49,475 nt of DNA. Source: Goleter apudmare HA4340-LM2. GTDB lineage: Bacteria; Cyanobacteriota; Cyanobacteriia; Cyanobacteriales; Nostocaceae. Shown piece by piece: positions 25,458 through 35,249 of this stretch (positions are counted from its first letter, which is position 1; each line of letters starts with the position of its first letter). The notes under the pieces are model-generated. The model was not told the DNA's origin and searched no databases. It saw only the letters and a list, made by a program, of their open reading frames with translations. The stretch spans positions 1 to 49,475 of the forward strand of contig JAHHHF010000003.1 in assembly GCA_019359495.1 (NCBI GenBank), in the 5' to 3' direction. The translations under genes and the position numbers were made by a program.

Positions 25458-28400
25458 ATGACTGACCCAAGATTTTTAAACATTATTGCCAACCCCTTCG
25501 GTCTGACTGATGTGGGGTTTTCTGCTACGCCCACCTTTGCTGATATCGATGGGGATGGCGACCTCGATGCCTTTGTGGGCAATAGTAACGGCAATCTGTT
25601 GTTCTATCGCAACACAGGGACTGCCACGAATCCGGTCTTTGCCACCCCCACTACTAACCCCTTCAATTTGACTGATGTGGGAAATTTTGCCGCGCCCACC
25701 TTTGCTGATATCGATGGTGACGGCGACCTTGATGCCTTTGTGGGCAATAGTAACGGCAATACGTTTTTCTACCGCAACACAGGCAATGCCACGAATCCGG
25801 TCTTTGCCACCCCCACTACTAACCCCTTCAATTTGACTGATGTGGGAAATTTTGCCAAACCTACCTTTGCCGATATCGATGGCGATGGCGACCTTGATGC
25901 CTTTATGGGCAATAGTGACGGCAATACGTTTTTCTACCGCAACACAGGTACTGCCACGAATCCGCAGTTTGCCGACCCCAGCACCAACCCCTTCGGTCTG
26001 ACTGATGTAGGGAATTATACCGCGCCCACCTTTGCCGATGTCGATGGTGATGGCGACCTTGATGCTTTGGTGGGCAATTTTGAAGGCAATACGTTTTTCT
26101 ACCGCAACACAGGTACTGCCACGAATCCGCAGTTTGCCGCCCCCAGCACCAACCCCTTCGGTCTAACTACTGTGGGGTCTTTAGCGACACCCACCTTAGC
26201 CGATATCGATGGCGATGGCGACCTTGACGCCTTTGTGGGCAATAGTGCCGGCGATACAAATTTCTTGCAAAACCAGCCTGCTTCTCGCCCAGCTATCAAC
26301 TTCCGTCCCCCCACTATCAACCCATTCGGTCTGACTAATGTGGAGTTGTATGCCGCGCCCACCTTAGCCGATATCGATGGTGACGGCGACCTCGATGCCT
26401 TTGTAGGCAATAATAACGGCAATACGTTTTTCTACCGCAACACAGGCACTGCCAGCAATCCGGAGTTTGCCGCCCCTAGCACCAACCCCTTCGGTCTGAC
26501 TGATGTGGGGAATTTTGCCAAACCTACCTTTGCCGATATCGATGGCGATGGCGACCTTGATGCCTTTGTGGGCAATTTTAACGGCAATACGTTTTTCTAC
26601 CGCAACACAGGCACTGCTAGCAATCCGGAGTTTGCCGCCCCTAGCACCAACCCCTTCGGTCTGACTGATGTGGGGTTTTCTGCCGCACCCACCTTTGCCG
26701 ATATCGATGGCGATGGCGACCTTGATGCCTTTGTGGGCAATACTTACGGCAATACGTTTTTCTACCGCAACATAGGGACTGCCAGCAATCCGGAGTTTGC
26801 CGCCCCTAGCACCAACCCCTTCGGTCTGACTGATGTGGGGAGTGTTGCCAAACCTACCTTTGCTGATATCGATGGCGATGGCGACCTTGATGCCTTTGTG
26901 GGCAATCTTGACGGCAATACGGTTTTTTACCGCAACATAGGGACTGCCAGCAATCCGGAGTTTGCCGACCCTAGCACCAACCCTTTCGGTCTGACTGATG
27001 TGGGGTTTTCTGCCGCACCCACCTTTGCCGATATCGATGGCGATGGCGACCTTGATGCCTTTGTGGGCAATTTTAACGGTAATACGTTGGTGTTCCTGGC
27101 TAACCGCGCCCCCATTGTCAGCAATCCACTGATTGCCGTTGCCACTGAGGATGATGCTCCTTTTAGTGTTAACTTGCTCGCTAATGCCACTGACCTTGAC
27201 ACAACAGACACATTAAGCGTAGCCAACCTCACGGTTACAGGCAACAATGCAGGCATCACTCTCACTGGTAACACCCTCAATGTCTCTCCCTCAGCTTACG
27301 CCAGCTGGCGGGCAGGTGATGTGGCTGAGATTAACTACAGTTACCAAGTCAGCGACAGCAATGGCGGACTGACTCCCCAAAGCGCAACTATTCGCATTAC
27401 TGGTGTGAACGATAACCCCGTTGCAGGTGACGATCGCAATATCACTAGCTTCAATACTCCGGTTTTAATTCTTGTCAGTAATTTGCTTCTTAATGATAGC
27501 GATATTGACAGCAACCCCTTGACCCTTAACGTCATCAATGCCATTAACGGCACGGCTGTACTCACTTCCATATTCGGTAATGATGTCATCGAGTTTACAC
27601 CAGATCCAGGTTTTATCGGTGATGCCAGTTTTGACTACACCGTCAGCGATGGTTTCGGCGGTACTGACATTGCCACAGTGACAGTTACAGTTCTACCTAA
27701 CCGCATTATCGGCACATCAGCAAATAATACCCTTATCGGTACTGACTTTGTTGATTTTATTAATGGCTTGGAAGGTAACGACTACCTCGATGGTCTAGGC
27801 GGTAATGATACCCTTGATGGTGGTGCAGGCAACCTAGACCGCATATTTGGCAGAGATGGTGACGATCGCATTACTGACCCCGATGGTGTGAATGAAGCAC
27901 GCGGCGGTGCAGGAAATGATGAGATTAATGTCACCTTTGTTGAGAGTTGGGATAACGATACTATCACTACTAATGCCCCTCGTTCCGACAATAGAATTAC
28001 TGGAGGTTTTGGTAATGATGTGATTAATGTCACCATGAACAACAGTAATTTCTTTATTAATTTAAAGGCAGATGAAGCCACTACCAATCAACCCCAAGAT
28101 GGTAACGATGTGGTGACCTTGTTGGGAAGTTATGCTAGCTCAGTTGTAGACATGGGTGGCGGTAACGATCTTTTTAATGGCGGTGTGGGGAACGATAATG
28201 TTTCTGGTCAAAATGGTGACGATATCCTCAATGGTGGCGATGGCAACGATATCCTCAATGGTAACAATGACAATGATACCCTTGACGGTGGTGCAGGCAA
28301 CCTAGACCGCATACTTGGCGGTGATGGTGACGATCGCATTACTGACCCCGATGGTGTGAATGAAGCACGCGGCGGTGCAGGAAATGATGAGATTAATGTC

Positions 28401-29573
28401 ACCTTTGTTAAGAGTTGGGATAACGACGCTGATTCTACTAATGCTCCCCGTTCCGACAATAGAATTACTGGAGGTTTTGGCAATGACGTGATTAATGTCA
28501 CCATGAACAACAGTAATTTCTTTATTAATTTAAAGGCAGATGAAGCCACTACCAATCAACCCCAAGATGGTAACGATGTGGTGACCTTGTTGGGAAGTTA
28601 TGCTAGCTCAGTTGTAGACATGGGTGGCGGTAACGATCTTTTTAATGGCGGTGTGGGGAACGATAATGTTTCTGGTCAAAATGGTGACGATATCCTCAAT
28701 GGTGGCGATGGCAACGATATCCTCAATGGTAACAATGACAATGATACCCTTGACGGTGGTGCAGGCAACCTAGACCGCATACTTGGCGGTGATGGTGACG
28801 ATCGCATTACTGACCCCGATGGTGTGAATGAAGCACGCGGCGGTGCAGGAAATGATGAGATTAATGTCACCTTTGTTAAGAGTTGGGATAACGACGCTGA
28901 TTCTACTAATGCTCCCCGTTCCGACAATAGAATTACTGGAGGTTTTGGCAATGACGTGATTAATGTCACCATGAACAACAGTAATTTCTTTATTAATTTA
29001 AAGGCAGATGAAGCCACTACCAATCAACCCCAAGATGGTAACGATGTGGTGACCTTGTTGGGAAGTTATGCTAGCTCAGTTGTAGACATGGGTGGCGGTA
29101 ACGATCTTTTTAATGGCGGTGTGGGGAACGATAATGTTTCTGGTCAAAATGGTGACGATATCCTCAATGGTGGCGATGGCAACGATATCCTCAATGGTGG
29201 TGATGGTGGCGATTTGTTGACTGGAGGACTTGGCTCTGATACCTTCCGCTACAACGCTTTGACCAATTCGCTGCTGAGTAATTTTGACCGCATCACCGAC
29301 CTGCACATTAGTAATGATGTCATTGATGGGCCGAATACTGTCAGTGCTGCTAATCTTGCTGAACTGGGGGCGGTAACTGCTTTAACCCAAGCTGATATCA
29401 GTGCGGTGTTGACTAACGGTAGCTTTGTTGCCAACCGTGCAGCCACCTTTAGCTTTGGTAGCCGTACTTTCCTGGCGCTGAATAATGGTACTGCGGGTTT
29501 CCAAGAAAACAGCGATGCCGTGATTGAGATTACTGGCTTTAGCGGTAACTTGACGAATTTGGCAATTGTTTAA
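25458..29573 (+). CDS. Giant FG-GAP/RTX surface or secreted protein, copy 1
   Basis: 1371 residues from the ATG at 25458, chosen because GGAG lies 9 nt upstream; an in-frame TTG at 25443 would add five residues. No signal peptide, as expected for type I secretion. Residues 8-545: ten FG-GAP/VCBS-like repeats of about 55 residues (NPFGLTDVG...FADIDGDGDLDAFVGN), each with a Ca-binding DxDGDGDLD loop. Residues 548-745: two cadherin-like/Ig-like domains (NDNPVAGDD, FDYTVSDGFGGTD). Residues 748-1253: RTX nonapeptides (GGxGxDxL) within a 156-residue unit present three times. Residues 1253-1371: a C-terminal domain (DTFRYNAL..., FDRITDL, FLALNNGTAGF) shared with copy 2, resembling the bluetail-type secretion end. 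Probably Ca-dependent cell-surface adhesion. Confidence 0.85.
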   Translation: MTDPRFLNIIANPFGLTDVGFSATPTFADIDGDGDLDAFVGNSNGNLLFYRNTGTATNPVFATPTTNPFNLTDVGNFAAPTFADIDGDGDLDAFVGNSNGNTFFYRNTGNATNPVFATPTTNPFNLTDVGNFAKPTFADIDGDGDLDAFMGNSDGNTFFYRNTGTATNPQFADPSTNPFGLTDVGNYTAPTFADVDGDGDLDALVGNFEGNTFFYRNTGTATNPQFAAPSTNPFGLTTVGSLATPTLADIDGDGDLDAFVGNSAGDTNFLQNQPASRPAINFRPPTINPFGLTNVELYAAPTLADIDGDGDLDAFVGNNNGNTFFYRNTGTASNPEFAAPSTNPFGLTDVGNFAKPTFADIDGDGDLDAFVGNFNGNTFFYRNTGTASNPEFAAPSTNPFGLTDVGFSAAPTFADIDGDGDLDAFVGNTYGNTFFYRNIGTASNPEFAAPSTNPFGLTDVGSVAKPTFADIDGDGDLDAFVGNLDGNTVFYRNIGTASNPEFADPSTNPFGLTDVGFSAAPTFADIDGDGDLDAFVGNFNGNTLVFLANRAPIVSNPLIAVATEDDAPFSVNLLANATDLDTTDTLSVANLTVTGNNAGITLTGNTLNVSPSAYASWRAGDVAEINYSYQVSDSNGGLTPQSATIRITGVNDNPVAGDDRNITSFNTPVLILVSNLLLNDSDIDSNPLTLNVINAINGTAVLTSIFGNDVIEFTPDPGFIGDASFDYTVSDGFGGTDIATVTVTVLPNRIIGTSANNTLIGTDFVDFINGLEGNDYLDGLGGNDTLDGGAGNLDRIFGRDGDDRITDPDGVNEARGGAGNDEINVTFVESWDNDTITTNAPRSDNRITGGFGNDVINVTMNNSNFFINLKADEATTNQPQDGNDVVTLLGSYASSVVDMGGGNDLFNGGVGNDNVSGQNGDDILNGGDGNDILNGNNDNDTLDGGAGNLDRILGGDGDDRITDPDGVNEARGGAGNDEINVTFVKSWDNDADSTNAPRSDNRITGGFGNDVINVTMNNSNFFINLKADEATTNQPQDGNDVVTLLGSYASSVVDMGGGNDLFNGGVGNDNVSGQNGDDILNGGDGNDILNGNNDNDTLDGGAGNLDRILGGDGDDRITDPDGVNEARGGAGNDEINVTFVKSWDNDADSTNAPRSDNRITGGFGNDVINVTMNNSNFFINLKADEATTNQPQDGNDVVTLLGSYASSVVDMGGGNDLFNGGVGNDNVSGQNGDDILNGGDGNDILNGGDGGDLLTGGLGSDTFRYNALTNSLLSNFDRITDLHISNDVIDGPNTVSAANLAELGAVTALTQADISAVLTNGSFVANRAATFSFGSRTFLALNNGTAGFQENSDAVIEITGFSGNLTNLAIV
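27807..29210. repeat. Three tandem 468-bp repeats inside the RTX region
   Basis: Units start at 27807, 28275 and 28743, each exactly 468 bp (156 codons). Units 2 and 3 look identical over nearly their full length; unit 1 differs at scattered positions (for example VESWDNDTITT against VKSWDNDADST). The third unit diverges after about 29200. Such identity implies a very recent duplication or gene conversion, and could also cause assembly errors. Confidence 0.92.
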
Positions 29574-29582
29574 GTGCAAATA

Positions 29583-29788
29583 GAGCGATCGCTGCTTACC
29601 AACACATTATCCACCTCAACCCCAATGTTGCCGAGGCACACTGCAACCTGGGAGCAATCTGGCAGATGCAGAGGAAAACTGAGGAAGCGATCGCGGCTTA
29701 CCAACGGGCGATTCAACTCAAACCAGACTTGGCAGTAGCGCACCATCATTTATTCGCCAGCAAGTTGGCGAATAAATGATGGTGCATC
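29583..29788 (+). pseudogene. TPR gene relic, duplicate of the 3' part of the gene at 23211
   Basis: In frame it reads AIAAYQHIIHLNPNVAEAHC, NLGAIWQMQRKTEEAIAAYQ, RAIQLKPDLAVAHH, then FASKLANK and a stop. It closely matches bases 25043-25200 of the TPR region, including a stretch of about 55 identical bases (CCCCAATGTTGCCGAGGCAC onward). No start codon, no N-terminal domains. Homology ends where the hairpin at 29740 begins. It lies between the two giant repeat-protein genes. Confidence 0.88.
29740..29785. repeat. Perfect 20-bp inverted repeat with 6-nt loop
   Basis: Left arm GCACCATCATTTATTCGCCA, loop GCAAGT, right arm the exact complement. No T-run follows, so an ordinary terminator is unlikely on this strand. 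It sits exactly at the 3' edge of the TPR relic, which suggests a role in, or a scar of, the rearrangement. The rest of the gap (29789-29989) holds no gene; GTGTCAACTTAAGTTGA near 29825 recurs at about 39705. Confidence 0.85.
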
Positions 29789-29989
29789 TAGGAAGCAATG
29801 CGGTGGTGAGATCGCCGCCCATAGGTGTCAACTTAAGTTGAAATCCTTGTCAAGATATGATTTTGAACTCACTCAAGTACTATTACGATCCGCGTCACCC
29901 CTCCCTCACCCTCCTTTCCAGGGTAGGAGACTGAATTTCTGAGGAGTGGCGACTCCAACCAGTTGTTTAGCAAATGAACACAAACCAAA

Positions 29990-32900
29990 ATGACTACATT
30001 TAACTTACAAACAGACAGTTTCAACCCCTTCAATGGCATCGATGTGGGGTCTAGGAGCGCCCCCACCTTAGCCGACCTCGATGGCGATGGCGACCTCGAT
30101 TTAGTTGTTGGGGAAGTTAATGGCACGCTGAAGTACTACAAAAACACAGGCTCTGCCATCAACCCGGTCTACTTGGAGCAAACAGGCAACTTCAACCCCT
30201 TCAATGGCATTGATGTGGGGGTGCTCAAAGACCTCACATTAGCCGACCTGGATGGTGATGGCGACTTCGATTTAGTTGTCGGGACATTGGGAGGCACGCT
30301 TGTGTACTACAAGAACACAGGCTCTGCCAGCAACCCAGTCTACAGTCAGCAAACAAGCGGCAATAACCCCTTTAATGGCATTGATGTGGGGTTGTACAGC
30401 GCCCCCACCTTTGCCGACCTAGATGGCGATGGTGACTTCGATTTAGTTGTCGGGGAACGGAATAATGGCACGCTGAGGTACTTCAAGAACACAGGCTCTG
30501 CCACCAACCCGGTCTACAGTCGGCAAACAGGCAGCTTCAACCCCTTTAATGGCATTGATGTGGGGTTGTACAGCGCCCCCACCTTGGCCGACCTCGATGG
30601 CGATGGCGACCTCGATTTAGTTGTTGGGGAAGTTAATGGCACGCTGAGGTACTACAAGAACACAGGCTCTGCCACTAACCCGGTCTACAGTCGGCAAACA
30701 GGCAGCTTCAACCCCTTCAATAGCATTGATGTGGGGTATTTGAGCACCCCCACCTTTGCCGACCTGGATGGCGATGGCGACCTCGATTTAGTTGTCGGGA
30801 CACAGGACGGCACGCTGAGGTACTACAAGAACACGCTTGCCTTTGTCGCTGCCACAGGCAACTTCAACCCCTTTAATGGCATTGATGTGGGGAATTCCAT
30901 CGCCCACACCTTAGCCGACTTGGATGGCGATGGCGACCTCGATTTAGTTGTCGGGACACAGGACGGCACGCTGAGGTACTACAAGAACACAGGCTCTGTC
31001 ACTAACCCGGTCTACTTGGAGCAAACAGGCAGCTTTAACCCCTTCAATGGCATCGATGTGGGGTCTTGGAGCGCCCCCACCTTAGCCGACCTCGATGGTG
31101 ATGGCGACCTCGATGCGGTTGTCGGGGAAGTTAATGGCACGCTGAGGTACTACAAAAACACAGGCTCTGCCACTAACCCGGTCTACTTGGAGCAAACAGG
31201 CAACCTCAACCCCTTCAATGACATTGACGTGGAGTTTTACAGCGACCCCACCTTAGGTGACCTGGATGGTGATGGCGACCTCGATTTAGTTGTTGGGGCA
31301 TTTAACGGCACGCTGAGGTACTACAAGAACACAGGCTCTGCTACCAACCCAGTCTATTTGGAGCAAACAGGCAACCTCAACCCCTTTAATGACATTCAGG
31401 TGGGGTCTTGGAGCACCCCCACCTTAGGTGACCTGGATGGCGATGGCGACCTCGATTTAGTTGTCGGGGAACGGGAAGGCATAGTGAAGTACTACCAGAA
31501 CACAGGCTCTGCTACCAACCCGGTCTACTTGGAGCAAACAGGCAACTTCAACCCCTTCAATGGCATCGATGTGGGGTTTAACAGCAAACCCACCTTAGCT
31601 GACTTGGATGGCGATGGCGACCTTGATGCGGTTGTCGGGGAATTTGATGGCACGCTGAAGTACTTCCAGAACAACACACTAGTGCCGTTCACCTTTGTCG
31701 CCGCCACTGGCAGCAACAACCCATTGAATAGCATCGATGTGGATTTTTACAGCGCCCCCACCTTTGCCGACCTGGATGGCGATGGCGACCTCGATTTAGT
31801 TGTCGGGGAACGGAATAGCACGCTGTTGTACTACAAGAACACTGGCTCTGCCACCAACCCGGTTTACAGTCAGCAAACAGGCAGCTTCAACCCCTTCAAT
31901 AGCATTGACGTGAGGTATTTCAGCACCCCCACCTTTGCCGACCTGGATGGTGATGGTGACCTCGATTTAGTTGTTGGGGAACGGAATAGCACGCTGTTGT
32001 ACTACAAGAACACAGGCTCTGCCACCAACCCGGTCTACATTCAGCAAACAGGCAGCTTTAACCCCTTTAATGGCATTGACGTGGGGTTGTACAGCACCCC
32101 CACCTTTGCCGACCTGGATGGCGATGGCGACCTCGATTTAGTTATCGGGGAAGAGTACGGCACGCTGAGGTACTACAAGAACACAGGCTCTGCCACCAAC
32201 CCGGTTTACAGTCAGCAAACAGGCAGCTTCAACCCCTTCAATAGCATTGATGTGGGGTATTTCAGCACCCCCACCTTTGCCGACCTGGATGGTGATGGCG
32301 ACCTCGATTTAGTTGTTGGGGAAGTTAATGGCACGCTGAGGTACTACAAAAACACAGGCTCTACCACCAACCCCGTGTATAAGTCGCAAACAGGCAACTT
32401 CAACCCCTTCAATGGCATCGATGTGGGGCTTTACAGCAAACCCACCTTAGCTGACCTGGATGGCGATGGTGACTTCGATGTGGTTGTCGGGGAATTTTAC
32501 GGCACGCTGAGGTACTTCACCTCCAATCGCCCACCTGCGGCGGTGAATGATGCCGTTAGCACCAACGAAGACACCATATTCAATGGCAATGTCCTCAGTG
32601 CTAACTCTACCACCGCCGACAGTGACCCCGATGGCGATTCCTTAACGGTGACTCAGGTCAATAGTGGATCTGCCAATGTTGGTAAAGAAATCACCTTGGG
32701 CAATGGCAAGCTAACGGTAAATGCCAATGGCACTTTGAGCTTTAACCCCAATGGAGGCTATGAGTCTTTAGCCCAGGAAGCCAGCGCCACCGAGAGTTTC
32801 ACCTACACTATCAGCGATGGCAAAGGCGGTACGTCAACGGCTACCGCTACCGTTACCATCAACGGTGTGAATGATGTTGCTACTATTACAGGTACTGCCA

Positions 32901-34252
32901 CAAGCACAGTCACAGAAGATGCTACTACTCCTAACTTAACGGCAACGGGCAACCTCATCGTTAATGATGTGGATAGTGGCGAAAACAAATTCAACCCCAC
33001 TGTCATCTCAGCTAGTGGTAATCTAGGTAGCCTCACCATCAACAATACTGGAACTTGGAACTACAGTGTCGCCAACAGTGTTGTGCAATACTTGGGTGAA
33101 GGCGACACCAAAACTGAAACTTTTACCGTACAATCTTTTGACGGGACAGCCAGCCAGGATATCACGGTGACGATTACCGGGGTGAATGATGCACCTATCC
33201 CTGGCGCAGATTTCTTTACCGCTACCCAAGACACCCCGCTCACCATTAATGTCGCCAGCCTGCTTGCTAACGACAGCGACGTGGATACTGGTGATGTGCT
33301 GGCGATTACTGGGGTAAGTAATCCGGTGGCTGGCACTGCCATATTCAACAACGACAGCATTACCTTCAACCCCACCAGTAGCGGTACAGGTAGCTTTAAC
33401 TACACTCTCAGCGATGGCAAAGGCGGCATTGTTGAGGGCACTGTCAACCTGCTGATAGGTACTCGCCAAATTGGCGGTAATGGCATTAACAACTTCACAG
33501 GCAATGACGGCCCTGACTACCTTGATGGCGGCAATGGTAACGACAACCTGTTTGGTGGATTGGGCAATGATACCCTCATCGGCGGTAGTGGTAATGATAC
33601 CCTCATCGGTGGTGATGGCAATGATAACCTCAACGGCGGTGATGGCAATGATAACCTCACAGGGGGCGATGGCAATGATACCCTCACAGGCGGTAGTGGT
33701 GCTGATAGTTTGTTCGGCGACAATGGCGATGACAGCCTGTTTGGCGACAATGGCAATGATACCCTCAACGGCGGCAATGGCAATGATACCCTCAACGGCG
33801 GCAGTGGTAACGATAACCTGTTTGGCGACAATGGTGATGATAGCCTCAACGGTGGCAATGATAGTGACTTGTTAGTCGGCGGTTCTGGTGCTGATACCTT
33901 GACTGGAGGGTTAGGAATCGATACTTTCCGCTTTGCCCTCAGTGATTCCCTACTGAGTGGATTTGATCGCATTACCGATTTGCTAATTGGTACTGATTTC
34001 ATTGATGGGCCGAATGCTGTCAGCGCCGCCAACCTCGCCAAACTGGGGGCGGTAACTGCTTTAACCCAAGCTGGTATCAGTGCGGTGTTGACTAGCAGTA
34101 GCTTTGTTGCCAATGGCGTAGCTACCTTTAGCTTTGGTACGCGCACCTTCTTGGCACTGAATGATGGCACAGATGGTTTCCTAGAAACCAGCGATGCGCT
34201 AATTGAGATTACTGGGTTTAGCGGCAATCTCAACAACTTGGCGATCGCTTAA
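29990..34252 (+). CDS. Giant FG-GAP/RTX surface or secreted protein, copy 2
   Basis: 1420 residues, no signal peptide. Residues 8-845: fifteen FG-GAP/VCBS-like repeats of about 57 residues (NPFNGIDVG...LADLDGDGDLDLVVGE...LRYYKNTGSATNPVY). Residues 848-1157: three VCBS/cadherin-like domains (NDAVSTNEDT, GVNDVATITGTA, GVNDAPIPGADFF). Residues 1159-1304: about fourteen RTX nonapeptides (GGNGNDTL type) that bind Ca on export. Residues 1306-1420: the same C-terminal domain as copy 1 (FDRITDLLIGTDFIDGPNAV). A paralogue of copy 1 with the same domain order but more repeats and without the 156-residue units. Type I secretion is expected; exporter genes are not in the window. Function as adhesin or matrix protein is inferred. 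Confidence 0.85.
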   Translation: MTTFNLQTDSFNPFNGIDVGSRSAPTLADLDGDGDLDLVVGEVNGTLKYYKNTGSAINPVYLEQTGNFNPFNGIDVGVLKDLTLADLDGDGDFDLVVGTLGGTLVYYKNTGSASNPVYSQQTSGNNPFNGIDVGLYSAPTFADLDGDGDFDLVVGERNNGTLRYFKNTGSATNPVYSRQTGSFNPFNGIDVGLYSAPTLADLDGDGDLDLVVGEVNGTLRYYKNTGSATNPVYSRQTGSFNPFNSIDVGYLSTPTFADLDGDGDLDLVVGTQDGTLRYYKNTLAFVAATGNFNPFNGIDVGNSIAHTLADLDGDGDLDLVVGTQDGTLRYYKNTGSVTNPVYLEQTGSFNPFNGIDVGSWSAPTLADLDGDGDLDAVVGEVNGTLRYYKNTGSATNPVYLEQTGNLNPFNDIDVEFYSDPTLGDLDGDGDLDLVVGAFNGTLRYYKNTGSATNPVYLEQTGNLNPFNDIQVGSWSTPTLGDLDGDGDLDLVVGEREGIVKYYQNTGSATNPVYLEQTGNFNPFNGIDVGFNSKPTLADLDGDGDLDAVVGEFDGTLKYFQNNTLVPFTFVAATGSNNPLNSIDVDFYSAPTFADLDGDGDLDLVVGERNSTLLYYKNTGSATNPVYSQQTGSFNPFNSIDVRYFSTPTFADLDGDGDLDLVVGERNSTLLYYKNTGSATNPVYIQQTGSFNPFNGIDVGLYSTPTFADLDGDGDLDLVIGEEYGTLRYYKNTGSATNPVYSQQTGSFNPFNSIDVGYFSTPTFADLDGDGDLDLVVGEVNGTLRYYKNTGSTTNPVYKSQTGNFNPFNGIDVGLYSKPTLADLDGDGDFDVVVGEFYGTLRYFTSNRPPAAVNDAVSTNEDTIFNGNVLSANSTTADSDPDGDSLTVTQVNSGSANVGKEITLGNGKLTVNANGTLSFNPNGGYESLAQEASATESFTYTISDGKGGTSTATATVTINGVNDVATITGTATSTVTEDATTPNLTATGNLIVNDVDSGENKFNPTVISASGNLGSLTINNTGTWNYSVANSVVQYLGEGDTKTETFTVQSFDGTASQDITVTITGVNDAPIPGADFFTATQDTPLTINVASLLANDSDVDTGDVLAITGVSNPVAGTAIFNNDSITFNPTSSGTGSFNYTLSDGKGGIVEGTVNLLIGTRQIGGNGINNFTGNDGPDYLDGGNGNDNLFGGLGNDTLIGGSGNDTLIGGDGNDNLNGGDGNDNLTGGDGNDTLTGGSGADSLFGDNGDDSLFGDNGNDTLNGGNGNDTLNGGSGNDNLFGDNGDDSLNGGNDSDLLVGGSGADTLTGGLGIDTFRFALSDSLLSGFDRITDLLIGTDFIDGPNAVSAANLAKLGAVTALTQAGISAVLTSSSFVANGVATFSFGTRTFLALNDGTDGFLETSDALIEITGFSGNLNNLAIA

Positions 34253-34320
34253 GTGAAGAGCAATCGCATTTTGAGGAAACTTGAGGTGCGATCGCTCTCT
34301 TTTTAATATCAAAGATTCTA

Positions 34321-34541
34321 GGTTAACGTTTCCGTGTTTTGCGTACCCCGTAAGAGGTTCTGGGTTGACGTTTCCGTGTTTTGCGTACCCTGTAAGAGGT
34401 TCTGGGTTGACGTTTCCGTGTTTTGCGTACCCTGTAAAAGGTTCTGGGTTAACGTTTCCGTGTTTTGCGTACCCTGTAAGAGGTTCTGGGTTGACGTTTC
34501 CGTGTTTTGCGTACCCTGTAAGAAGTTCTGGGTTGACGTTT
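34321..34541. repeat. 42-bp minisatellite, five full copies plus a partial one
   Basis: Units begin at 34321, 34363, 34405, 34447, 34489 and (partial) 34531: GGTTGACGTTTCCGTGTTTT, then GCGTACCCTGTAAGAGGTTCT, with one to three substitutions per copy. No spacers, so not CRISPR. As 42 is divisible by 3, two forward frames stay open through it (units of 14 residues with PCFAYPV or VFCVPCKRF), but starts are poor and the composition is odd, so I do not call a gene. Confidence 0.9.
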
Positions 34542-34809
34542 GGGGATTACACCCAAGCCGTAGCAGTTTACACCTTAACCTGAATCAGAAACAGAATTGG
34601 CAATACACTTATTTTCACGTAAAAAGAATATGCTTTTGTGGTACAGCAATGTTGTGTGCTGAGATAAATAGAGTTAAAGAAACTAAAAAATTGTGTAAAT
34701 TACTGAAATTTTAGATTTTCTTTGAAAACTCAATAATATTACGTATGACAACTTTTTTAACAATTGTTCACTATAGAGTAATGATAAATTTATCAACAAG
34801 GTGTTAATT

Positions 34810-35172
34810 ATGGCAAGACTCAAACGTAATTCACGTACTCTCAACAAAGCTGAAGTCCGTCTAGCAAGCGTTAAATCTATCAATCCTAGCCTTGATATTG
34901 GCCAGGGGTTGACGGTCAATGAATATACTCAAAAAATTGCAACTCTGCGACAATCAATAGAAGCATACAACACTGCCCTCTCAAATATTGATGTCTTACT
35001 AACCCAGATCGTTGAAAATGAACAAGATTTGGCAGATTACTCTGAGCAAATTTTGCGTGGCATTGCTTATAAATTTGGTAGCAATAGCCATGAGTATCAG
35101 ATGGCTGGAGGCGTTCGTAAAAGCGATCGCAAGCGTCCTGTTCGTCAAAGCGTGGCTTTGCCTACAAGCTAA
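34810..35172 (+). CDS. Conserved cyanobacterial protein of unknown function
   Basis: 120 residues from the ATG at 34810, with AAGGTG about 9 nt upstream; an in-frame GTG at 34801 is part of that Shine-Dalgarno region. Basic N-terminus (MARLKRNSRTLNKAEVRLAS), a long central helix with coiled-coil character (about 40-85, QSIEAYNTALSNIDVLLTQI) and a conserved end (YKFGSNSHEYQMAGGVRKSD, RKRP). I recall similar small proteins in many cyanobacteria, none with known function. Its basic ends could bind nucleic acid, but nothing proves this. The preceding 34590-34800 is AT-rich and is probably its promoter region. Confidence 0.75.
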   Translation: MARLKRNSRTLNKAEVRLASVKSINPSLDIGQGLTVNEYTQKIATLRQSIEAYNTALSNIDVLLTQIVENEQDLADYSEQILRGIAYKFGSNSHEYQMAGGVRKSDRKRPVRQSVALPTS

Positions 35173-35249
35173 TACCATATTGCTTTGATAATAATTGGCG
35201 ATCGGCTGCGGTGTACACACAAGTGAGCAAAAGAGCCAAAATTAAAGAA

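Noticed and set aside
27782-29023. Three long minus-strand frames of about 101-115 codons
   Set aside because: Antisense shadows of the RTX repeats; spaced 468 bp because the DNA repeats.
33517-34236. 239-codon minus-strand frame
   Set aside because: Shadow of the GGxGxD repeats of the second giant protein; Pro/Ser/Leu-only composition.
34321-34541. Possible CRISPR array (regular 42-bp repeats)
   Set aside because: Units are directly adjacent with no spacers and vary slightly, so it is a minisatellite.
34281-34714. Two overlapping forward frames through the 42-bp repeats
   Set aside because: They exist only because the repeat length is divisible by 3; poor start codons and odd Cys/Phe-rich repeats.
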